Positions 1-10,500 of a stretch of 29,305 nt of DNA are shown one piece after another. Origin of the DNA: Cymbomonas tetramitiformis (lineage: Eukaryota > Chlorophyta > Pyramimonadophyceae > Pyramimonadales > Pyramimonadaceae). The position numbers and the translations under genes were made by a program. Position 1 is the stretch's first letter, and each line of letters begins with the position of its first letter. A model generated the notes under the pieces. The model searched no databases and was not told the DNA's origin. It saw only the letters and a program-made list of their open reading frames with translations. Location of the stretch: the NCBI GenBank assembly GCA_001247695.2, contig LGRX02034888.1, positions 1-29,305 on the forward strand, written 5' to 3'.

Positions 1-66
1 ACAACCTGAGCCCCGAAACCCCGACACACAACCTGAGCCCTGAAACCCCGACACACAACCTGAGCC
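1..66. repeat. 27-bp tandem repeat at left edge
   Basis: Two full copies and a partial third of a 27-bp unit beginning acaacctgagccc; it may continue beyond the window. No coding pattern is seen in it. Confidence 0.9.
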
Positions 67-1298
67 AAACACCGGTTCGTGCCAACTTGGAGAGGCGAGC
101 ATCCTGGCAAGCGGATCAGACCTACAGCTCGACATCATGTTATATAGAAGGGATACGTCTACATCGGGGGCAGACATTTGATTATAATCCACATCGGGGG
201 CAGACATCCCATTTCAATCCACATCGGGGGCAGACATTTCATAGCATGCGTAGACACACGTAAGGATACATTGTAAACGAAACATAACGATGCAATTCCA
301 ACCAGTAGATATGCAACTCATATTACGATGAACATATCTACCAGTTGCATTTGCGAAATAATGTTTTTTAGTGCGTCAAACGATGAAAGACTGTCTTGTC
401 AGGCAAAATAATACTGTTTTTTACTGCTGGACGCACAAAAAAAACATTATTTCGCAATCCGACCGGTATATATGTTCATCGAAATATGATTTACATATCT
501 ACCGGTTGGAATTGCATCATTATGTTTCGTTTACATTATATCCTTACCTTGAAATGAAATGCTTACCCCCGATGTGGATTACAATGAAATGTCTACACCC
601 GATATATATTAAAATGACGGCGATCCAGTGCCACAAGAAGTCCAGAAGGCGCTCTGGAGCTCCGCGGAGATCGAGAACCTCTGACTGAGTTATCCGAGGG
701 CATCCGCGAGTGGTCTGGCCGCCCACTGAGGCCACCCCGTCAGCGCTTGCTTACATCCATCTTTTGAGCTGCTCGAACCAACTCCCAACCGCCAAGCTTC
801 CGCTAAGAGCTCCCACCGCGCTCCCTCACTGCTCTGAAAGCCGCAGTGCAGCACCTGTCTGCCCACCCGCAACTTGGCGAGCGCCCTGGAGCGGTTTTCC
901 GAGGGACCGAGCATGATACGTTACGCCCATGGTGTGTCGCTGCGCTGGGGGCGCGCGCTGAGGCGACCGACTGCCGCACACCTTCTGCCTGGCTGCGCCG
1001 TGTCCCCATGTCGGGGCTGACAGGATCCAGCACACACTTTGGGACATGTCGCCGGGTTCCACTCCGGCTCCCGCGACTTTCAGATCCCCGGCTGCCCACG
1101 CGGAGCCCGCTGGCCCTGGGAGCGGCCGCTGCCCCCTTGCACCCGAGGATGCGCCTCACAACCCATGTCCCAAATACTGGACTGTCACCGGAAGTCCAGG
1201 GTGTTGTGGTCTGCATTATGGACCCGCCCCGGGTGTGCTGACTCCTGAGCCGGGAGACGGCAGGAAGGGAGGTAGGTGGAAGGGGCCAGGGCGCGCAC
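67..1298. other. Intron or 3' flank after the last recognised HECT exon
   Basis: This stretch begins with a good GT donor at 1298 on the minus strand but contains no HECT-like continuation in any frame. It holds the AT-rich foldback element at about 150-610. The rest (610-1298) is GC-rich with short open frames on both strands that I do not recognise. A plus-strand piece near 610-675 could be read as PVPQEVQKALWSSAEIENL, but it is too short to support. Confidence 0.5.
150..610. mobile_element. AT-rich foldback (MITE-like) element
   Basis: Two imperfect inverted arms of about 170-200 bp (roughly 200-372 and 432-605) flank a loop of about 60 bp. Landmarks include gtaaacgaaacataa/gcaattccaacc in the left arm and their reverse complements ggttggaattgc/ttatgtttcgtttac in the right arm, and cgaaataatgtttttt against aaaacattatttcg near the loop. 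The outer ends hold 30-bp-spaced copies of acatcgggggcagacat at 161, 191 and 221 and matching copies in reverse at 565 and 596. Its base composition is much richer in A+T than its surroundings. No transposase is present, so it would be non-autonomous. Confidence 0.68.
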
Positions 1299-1567
1299 CT
1301 CTGCCGAGACCCCTGAGTACACTGCATTCTGCCGGAGCGCCGCGATGTCCACGACCGGGTTGCCGCACACGCGCACCTCGAGTTCCGCAGCGGTGAACAG
1401 GCGCAGGTACTCCTGGGGCACCACCTCCGCCAGCCCTGCGCGGATGGCTGCCACCTGGGGCTCCACCTCGCGGAGTCGGAACGCCTCGACGGCATCGCAG
1501 TACTCCCCTCGATTGTGCCACGTCACCACCTTGTTGGCCCCGCCCTCGACCACTTCCACCGTGCGAC
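1299..1567 (-). CDS. Exon: HECT C-lobe, last exon recognised
   Basis: The two bases after GTCTCAG complete the split glycine. The exon encodes RTVEVVEGGANKVVTWHNRG, EYCDAVEAFRLREVEPQVAA, IRAGLAEVVPQEYLRLFTAA and LEVRVCGNPVVDIAALRQNA, then VYSGVSAE. The 'NR.EY......L.E...Q..A...G...VP...L.L.T..ELE..VCG.P..D...L' run is the classic N-to-C-lobe crossover. The donor GCAGAG|GTGCGC is clear. The following exon(s), with the catalytic cysteine (usually in a 'TCF' context) and C-terminus, are not seen between 1 and 1298. Confidence 0.88.
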
Positions 1568-4500
1568 CTGAGACACTCCGCCGCTCCTCGTCTGCCCTGA
1601 GATGCGGCGAGGACGGAGCCGAGACGCGGGCGCAGCTCGGCATGCGCTGGGAAAAGCGCCTGGGAAGCGCGCCGCTACTCAAAATGGCGTCAGCGCTGGC
1701 GGCACGCACCGTCGAGCGAAGAGGTAGTGAAGGTGAGCACAAAGAATTGGGCAAAGTTGTCCTCCGTGACGCCCTCGCGCTGGATGTTGCGCAGCATGGC
1801 CAGCGTGCGGCTCGCCGTGGCGTCGATCTCCGCCAGGTCCTCGCGGCGCAGGGGGAGCCCAACCAAGGGCCGCCACACCACGCCCGGCAAGTTCAGATCC
1901 AGCACGTCCTGCCGCCTCTCCCCCCTCCCTTGGACGATGAGAGCAACTAAGACGAGCTTGAGCACGCGGTGAATTCAGACCAAAGGAATCCCAGGTCGAA
2001 TCGCCGACTTCCAGCCACGTGTCGGCTCGGATGCTGCCGCTCGAAATTCGCCACTGAGATGGGGAGAAGCCTGATGTTTTGGCAGGTGCAGCGTATTTGC
2101 ACGGCTGACATGGCTCCCTCACACGAGGATGGGCTTGGCAGAGGCGGTCACCGCCATGCTGCCCAGGTCCCGCATGGCCCTGGGGCACGGCCCTGGGGCA
2201 TGGCCCTGGGGCACGGCCCTGGGGCACGGCCAAGGGCTTCAGCAGCTAGGCGGAGGGAGAGAGACCTTCGTACGAAGGGCGATGCCAAACAGATGCCCGA
2301 GGAAGTGCAGCATGCTGAGCTCCGCTGCGCTCGAGGCCGAGGGGTTCGGCACCCACTTGTCCTGGTTCGTGCCCACCTGCGCGCCACGTCCCCAAGGCGT
2401 CATAGCGTGGGGCACCCAGAAAAATTCCCCTGCCACCTCCCCGCGTCCTCCACTGGGATCTCCCTGGTGCTGGAGAAAGATGGAGGGCGCACCCGGTTGG
2501 AGGCGTTGGGACACGGCAGCAGTAGCTGCAGCGGGCCGCCCTCCGTCTGCAGCTCCGCACACATCTGCGACAACGATTCCCGGTAGGGCCCCCCGCAGTC
2601 CTCCGCGCCCTCGCCCTCGAGCGTCACGCTCCAACAGCGGTCCCCCTGCACAAAGCCCAGCCCAGGACCCGCTTAGATCAAAAGCCCGAGTGCTCGAAAC
2701 CAACCCCAGTCCCTTACGCCGGCTCCCAGCAGAGCGCGCAGCCGCTGCGGAGCTCCTCCCTGAGGGGGGAGTCGAGGAGGCGCAGGCGTGAGCGGGATGC
2801 CGAGGCTGTGCCTGGAGGGTGGCAAATAGGTTTAGGGCTTAGGTGTATGCATCTGCGATATCCAGAGTAACAAGCTGTCGATCCAGTGCACTACGCGTGA
2901 CACTGGCAATCTGGCGCATGCCCCATTACGCGTGACACTGGCAATCTGGCGCATGCCGCATTACGCGTGACACTGGCAATCTGGCGCATGCCCCATTACG
3001 CGTGACGCTGTTGTGGAGCGGCTGCGGTCTGCTATCACCCTCCGCAAGCCGAAGTATCTCGCTCAGGAGGTGCTAAAGGTTCTGGCTCTAAATGTCTGCT
3101 TTAACGTATCAGGCTCTGAAGGGCGACCGGCAACGCTCAGGAGGCTGCAAGCCCGGGGAGACTGGGGGGGTCTGGTAGGGGGGTGGGGTGCACCAGCCGG
3201 AGACGGGACGGGGGAATGGCTTTGAGCTGCTTCCATGCTTGGCCAAACATGGTATGCCGCACCTCCACTCCACCACGCTTCCTTCCCCCGGCCCCGTTCC
3301 TTCTTCCACTTGCCCCCGACTCGTTGCCCCCTTTGCCGGCGGGCTCCTCCGCCTCAGCGGGCGCCTTTCCGCTGCCGGCGCTTGCCGAGCCGCCACCGTC
3401 CATCAGAGACGCCTGGCGCAGCCGGTTGAGCCGCAGTGTCGGCCGGTCCTCGATGCTGCGGGTGCAGCCTGTTAGCCAAGTCACCCACATCGCAACCCCA
3501 ACCCACATCAGGGTCTCTTTCCACCTGCGCCAATGCGCGAGGTCCCCCTCCCAACCTCCCGGCCCTCGAGCTGCCGTCGTGCAAGCCTTCCCCACCCCTC
3601 ACATTCCTGCTGAAAACCAAGACGGAGAGGGCATCACTGGTCAGCTGGGGTGAACGCCGGGTGCCGCCCAGAGGCCCCCAAGAACGCAGGGCATCATGGG
3701 CACAGCGAGGCCAGGAGAAAGAGGGTGTGAGGTGAGAGGCAGTCGGGGAGTCGTGGGCAGACCCATGAGGTGATCCCACAGGGCGAGCTTTGTGTCCAGG
3801 AATATGCGCTCGCGCATGCTGCAGACCACCCCGGCAATCGACTGCTCCGCAGCCGTCTGCGTGGTCTCCCCTCTGCCACCTGTCACAGCCCCCCCTCGCC
3901 CCTGCACCGCATGAGGTACAGCGCCCGGAGCCCAGGACGCAAGCCGCCTCCGCGAATAGCGACTGCCGCAAAATGCCTCCATAAAGTGTGAACCATTGAG
4001 GGGTAGATAGCAACAACAGCCTCCGTCTGAGATGCCCCGCGTGCACTTAATCATGCGATGGCCCGCGGGGCGCCGGGGAGCGCTGGCGATGGGGAGGGCC
4101 ACGTACTTGAACTCGAGCAGCCAACGTCGGAGTCTGCAAAGGCGGTGAAGTCGAGCAGAGGGAGGCAAGACCCTAGCCGTGCACTGATGCACTTTAGCGC
4201 TGCAAAGCGCGTGGCGATGCTGAGCCACGGGCGCTCCGCCGCCGCCAGCTGATGGCCCGCACCACGCATCTCCTCTCAAATCGTGCTTTGAGCAACGAAT
4301 CAGCCACGTGGCTCGGCCAACAGTGAGAAAATAAAAAAATATGTTTTTTGTCGGAGGCGCAGCGACGAGCAGAGCAGCCTTTCTGACAAACTGGCAGCGG
4401 TGAGTGGATGCCTAGGACACACCACCGCCTCGAGGGAGGCCGGGTCTGGGCAGGAGCACGCTCAGATAGGTCTGGCAGGAGGGAGGAGAAGTGACAGGCT

Positions 4501-7500
4501 CCGTACATCCGTCAACGCGACACACGCTCCAATGGACCCAAAGGGGTGTCTGACCGCAGAGGTCACTCACCCGAGGAGGCAGCGTGCCCGCGTGCTCATT
4601 CTTCAGGGCGCTGGCCGCAACCTCCGCTGCACTCAGCTGTGGTGTGCCCCAGCCACACCCGATATGAACTTGCTGCGCTACTTTTCCCGTTGCAGCGCCG
4701 CTTTTGCCCCAGTGCGCAGCCGCTTCGCCCTTTCTAGCAGAATTCAAGCCGGCGTCAAGCAGAGGTGATAGGCGACAAGGGGCTCAGCTGCGGCCTGCCT
4801 CCCTGATACAGCAATCAGGACTTATGAGCTGCCAGCACAAACCTTGCTCAATTGCGAGCTGCCTCCCTCAGACAGTGTCGCGGCAAACGCCAGCAAGGCA
4901 GCATCCTCCTCCACGCTCCACCTCTCTTGCGCAGCCTCCTTCGCCACCTCATCAGTATCCAGCCCAGCGAGCGTCTGTGACATCTCCAGTGCGCTCCGCG
5001 GCCCGGGCAAGCTGCGTGGCCCACCCCCCACCGCCCGCTGCAGCTCACTCCACTCACAATTTATTCGAGAGCTCTATCCGCACCGCGCACCGTAGATAGA
5101 GCACCTTGCAGCGGCTCCATCACCCGACGCCTCCCCTGCATGACACGGCAAGCATGACACAGCACGTGTGATACGGCAAGCATGACACGGCACGTTTGAT
5201 ACAGCACACATGACACGGCAAGCATGACACAGCACGTGTGATACGGCACACATGACACGGCAAGCATGATATGGCACGTTTGACACGGCACACATAACAC
5301 AGCACACCATGACCCGGCACGTTTGATACGGCACACATGACACGGCAAGCATGACACGGCACGTTTGACACGGCACACATAACACGGCACACCATGACAC
5401 GGCACGTTTGATACGGCACACATGGCACGGCAAGCATGACACGGCAAGCATGACACGGCTGCACAACTCGGCACCACTGTCAGGGGTGCGGCTTATGATG
5501 CACCCAGCCGGCGACAGGCCCTGCCCTCCCGCTAGCAGACCCCTGAGAAGCTGGGGGTTGGGGCCCCTTGTCGTGGACGTAGCCCGTGCCCTGCAGGCCG
5601 CTGGAATGTGCATACGGCCGCCTGTCTTCCGCCTGCCTCAATGCAGCCAGGCGGGACACCTTCGACCATTCGCAGCGAATCAGACGAGGCCCGCGCACCT
5701 GCGTGCCGACTCCCGATACGTCCCCGAGCTGCCGGCGCTACCACTGCCCCTGTCCTCGATGCTCAAATCATCACTGCAGCCTGCAGTCCCGCTTCCCTCT
5801 GCGTGGGCCCCCTTGCCTGTGCTATCCTCCACCGCTTGCGGCGAGGCCACCACTGCCCCCCCTGAGACGCCTGCACCACCATCTCCACCATCGCTCGCTT
5901 CCTTGCCGGGTCCGCCGCCAGCCGCAGGGGCGCGGCCAGTGCTCAGTGAGCTGCGATTGTCGGAGGTGGTGCTAGAGCTTCCGGCGCTATTGCTGTCCGG
6001 GGCCGGGGCCGGGGCCGGCTCCTGCGGCTGCGTTGCCAGGTCGCTGGCCATGCCGTACACCTCCGAGGAAGCCAGTGCGCGCGCGTGGAAACAGATCCCC
6101 TGCACCCCTCTCTCACCCCCTACCCCAACCCCCGGGGTCAGCATCCCACTCATCATATCCCAGCACAGTGCTAGGCGGCATATGCCCTGCAGATGCCCTC
6201 CCTCAAGAAACCGTCCAATGAGGTGGCATATGCCCTGCAGATCCCCTCCCTCAAGAAACCGTCCAAAGCCCTTTTGGGGGTTTGAGGAGTTCACTCCCTT
6301 CCAAGGTGATCTCCAAAGGCACATAAAAGCTGAACACAGCACTCAGCAGCTCTTCCGGACGCAGCTGAGCTGGGCGGAGGCCGGGCACGGTCACCCGCTG
6401 AAGCCACGCTGGTGGGAGGCATATGAATGTCAAGTGGGCCATCCACTACCAAATCGGGGCGGCCAATGCCTCATTCCCTCGCCCCACCCTTTCCCGCTAG
6501 CTCCGGGTGGCACTCGAGCCGTCTCCGAACAGGCGCCAACATTCGGCCCGGGTAGCGGGGAGGGTGGGACTTGAGCCGTCTCCGAACAGGCGCCAACATT
6601 CGGCACGGGCTGCGGGAGGGTGGCCTCTGCCGGGAGGGTGGCCTCTGCCGGGAGGGTGGCCTGCCTGCACGGTGCCGGTAACCCCTGCGTAGTCGTTCGC
6701 CTGCTTCTTCACCCCAGGGGGGGTGCGGCCCACATAAAGCGGATAGTGGTTCAGCAATGTCGGCCCATCGCTCATCTGTTCGCGGCACCGCCCAGCCCCC
6801 TCCCCCCGTCATACCCGCGTGCCCCTCCCCTCGTCACACCCGCGCCCCCCCTTGCCCTCGTCACACCCGCGTGCGCCCTGTGGATCCTGCAAGATCTCTG
6901 CCCGCACCGTCCTCCACCAGTCAGGCTGTCCTCAGGCCTCTGCGGCTCGACCAGGGAGGTCCTGCGTAGGGGTGTGAGGGCAGGGCAGCGGTTTGCAGCT
7001 GGCACGGCAGGCGCACCCGGTCGGCATCCAGCACGCCGTTGAGGTAGATGCGGGAGCAGCGATCGGAGCGCACAAGCGCGAGATGGACCCATTGCCCCAC
7101 CGGGAGCTCAGATTGAGAACGCAGGCAGTCGTTCCAGTAGTCCACAGTGCTGACACAGAGCGCGACGCGCATGCTGTCGGGCGCGAGGAACGCTGCCGGG
7201 GTGCGCGTGTGCTCCTTGTCCATGCCCTGCCAGCTCAGCCCCCTCGCGGCACTCTCAGGCGGGGGATGTGGCACCCATGGCGAGCTGGCGAGGGGGTGAG
7301 GGGGTGAGGGGGTGAGGGAGTGAGGGGGTGAGGGGTGAGGGGTGGAAAGAAACCTTGAAGAGGAGGGTCCGCCAGGCGCCCGTGGGGGGCTCGGAGACGC
7401 GCAGCCAGAGGCTGATGCTGAAGTCGCCAGCGGCGTGCTCGAGGGGGAAGGGCGATTGCACCTGGCCGGAGTCGAGCTCCAGGCGGCCAGGCACGACCCA

Positions 7501-10500
7501 CTGCCGCCGATTGCACAGCATCTCCACACGCAGCGCAACCCCCACCAGGGACGCCGGCACCGCACCGTGGCGCAGCGCCTGCAGCCCCGTGAGCACCTCG
7601 ACTGCGTCCCGGAACCATGCCCCAGCTGCGGCGGTGCCTTCACTCGATGGGGCGGCGTGCAAGGGGGTGTATTCGCGTGGCGGTGGGTGTCGGAAGGGCT
7701 CTTGGCCGAAATTGAAGCGGCAGCGCTCGCCGGACGCAAGAGACGCTGCTGGGTGGATCGTCCCGGGGGATGGGATGCGCACGCGCGACGCCGCCTCCCC
7801 GAGGTCGCGCCCGTTTAGAAAGTATCGGAAAGAGGCCAGCGTGCCTGTGCCAGCTCGGCCCTGTGGCTCCAGCTTCACTGCCACCCCAACCACGTCGCCC
7901 TGCGTGCCACCATCCCCCCCCCCTTCCGCCGCGTGCCTTAGATGGTGTGTCCATGTCTCTGCAGTGCATGCACTGCACGCCCCACGCCTTTGGTGCATGT
8001 GCTGCACGCACCACGCTTTTGGTGCATGCGCTGCACGCCCCACGCCTTTGGTGCATGCGCTGCACGCCCCACGCCTTTGGTGCATGCACTGACCGCCCCA
8101 CGCCTTTGGTGCATGCAGGGTGTGGAATCAAACTGTCACAGACTTCGCTCCGGTCTTGGAGTGCAAACTTGAGGGGAGCTTCAGCGAGCTTCGATGGGTC
8201 GAGGTGAGGAAGCGGCACATGACCACTTTGCACGGCATCCGTGATCTGCTTGTGTCATTCCGGCTAAAAGATGGGAACGGGTCGATGACGGAAGAGTGGT
8301 GCACAACATATTGTATCGATTCAAGCGAATCTGTGGGGAACTCTTTCAGTGGCGGCGACAGTGGGGGGCGTACCTCGTGCCAGGTGGCGCCATACCGCTC
8401 AAACTCGCCATGCCAGAATCGGCGGCGGTACCCGTCGTATGCCCAGGACCGCTCGTCGTCACCCACGCCACTGCCCTCGGCAGGTGACGGCCGGAACTGC
8501 GGCGTGCACCAGCCTATCTGAACCAGACCACCCGAGCGCAGCGCCACCTCGTAGTACCAGCTGCCTCCTCGCACAGCGCTGTCTGCGCGGACGCTCTGAC
8601 AGCTCCCCGACGCATTGTGTGCCAGCAGGCCATCCGCCACCAGATCCAGCCCTGGCCCAAGAACTGTCAGCTTCACCGACGCAGGGCCCTCCCGCCATTT
8701 GCCCTCAGCCGCCTCAACTGCCACAGCCGGCTCTGCGCTCGATTCTGACTCCGCAGCGCTCGGGACCGAGCACCCCTTACCCTCAAGCGCACCCAGCTCC
8801 CCACCCCCGCTTGAGCTGTGTGCCAACAAGGGCGACCTCCAGGCGGCCGCAGAGCCGACCGCTGCAGCCTCCGGCGCTGCCACGATGCACAGCTCCGCCA
8901 AGGACTGCAGAAAGGCTGAGAAGGGGGCTCGCTCGTCACGCTCCTGCCACTCCACCACCCCTTCCCAGTACACCCTCAATGTCCTCTTGGTCGGTCTCCC
9001 ACCGGCGGCCCCAGCTACACGCGGCTCCCACCCGGCGGCCCCGGCTACGCGCGGCTCCCACCCGGCGGCCCCGGCTACACGCGGCTGCTCAGGCCAGTGC
9101 GGTGCAGCCAGCAAGCCTGGAAGCGGGCGGCCTCTTCGTTGAAGCTGCTGGCGGCGTGGAACCTTACCATGGCCGTGGAAGGTAGAAGGCCTTGCCGCGG
9201 GGAAGGCGACCGCGTGATGCCCCGCAGGCCGGCGGGCTGGGAGGCGCCGAGCAGCGCACCTGGCGGTACTGGCGGGCCAGGAGGGCGCGCAGCGGTCCCA
9301 TGAGCACCCCAAGCTGCTGCAGCATCTCCTCCGCAATGTCGGGCGGGAATAGCTTCTCGGCCCCATGCGGCCCGTTCGGGAACCCCTCGGCCCTGAAGGC
9401 GGCCTCGCTGCTGCCGGCGGGCGTCGGCTCCAGCTGCTCTGCAGCGGAGGGGCGGCAGAGCTGCAGGTGGCGGAAGAGGCGCGTGAGCCGCCGGAACATG
9501 GCGGCCTTGGATGGCACGGCAGCGTGCGGCGTGGCGGCGAGCACCGCCAAGGCGCTCCCCACAGGCTGCAGCGCGCGCCGGCGAACTCCCAGGGGCGCCG
9601 CAGGCCCGAGCAGGTAGTCTGCCAGCCACAACCCGAGCTGCAGGGGTGGGGCGTGCGGGGCAAGGGTAGGCGCGGGGTGTAGGGCAGGGGGCAGCCCGAG
9701 GGGCACGATGGCGAAGCGGTACCCCCAGCGGGGGAAGGGCGGGCGTGTGGCGCTGCCTAGGGGAGCGCTCCCCTCGAAGCGGAAGAAGAGGCGGCAGCCG
9801 GGGACGAGGAAGGAGCGGAAGCGCGCAGGGCCGCGGCCGCTGAAGCACACCGCGTGATCCGCCGGGGCGCAGCCCTCGCCCCAGTAAAAACTGCACAGCT
9901 GCACGCCTGGCTCCGTGTCACACCGCGCGTCACACACCACCTGCCACAGCAGCCCCTCTTGCCATGCCTCAGCCTCGGAGCAGGTGCGTCTAGTCCTCCG
10001 AGCGCGCAGCAGTGCAACCAGGGAGGAGTGCAGGCATCAGCGCTTCTCCCGTCCGGGTGCGCACAGCCCGCGCTGTCGGAAGGAGTTAGTCCCGAAGCTT
10101 GAATGTGTGTTGCAGGACGTTGATGGCCGGCCACGATCAGAGGGCAAAACGTGTGTCAACCCTCCAACCATACGCTGTCAACTACTTCTTGGTTATGCCC
10201 GCACTGTCGCTGATGCTCAAGCCTGGTGGTCGACCCGTTGTGGAACCTGGGCCTGCGAGTGAGCTTCCCAAAACGCTCTGGCGCGGCCCCAGCTGGCCGC
10301 TGATGCCCTGCCCTCTGATGCGTCACCTCGACCATGCAGGCGTTCCAGCGAGCGAAGGCACCCAGGAGGCGGTCGAGCCCCAGCCTGTTGACGAGCAGTT
10401 TGCGGATGGCTCAGAGAGAATCCACGCTTACAGCAACAAGGTAGACCCTGCGCTGCACTCAGGGATCCTTCCCCGAGACGAGGCTGCAAGGGAAGCTGAA

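Noticed and set aside
610..680. HECT continuation reading AELQSAFWTSCGTGSPS on the minus strand
   Set aside because: The FW pair is suggestive, but the frame ends almost at once, no FLRF or TCF motif follows, and the opposite strand is equally open.
5061..5613. Cys/Val/Met-rich minus-strand frames
   Set aside because: Three overlapping frames are open at the same time over a short tandem array, as expected for a low-complexity repeat.
5408..6574. 388-codon plus-strand open frame
   Set aside because: Proline-rich antisense reading of a GC-rich stretch that carries repeats and a minus-strand linker; no domain seen.
9090..9170. Short exon reading FHAASSFNEEAARFQACW
   Set aside because: It looks coding, but no acceptor in the phase required by the donor at 9260 was found, so it is mentioned only as a candidate.
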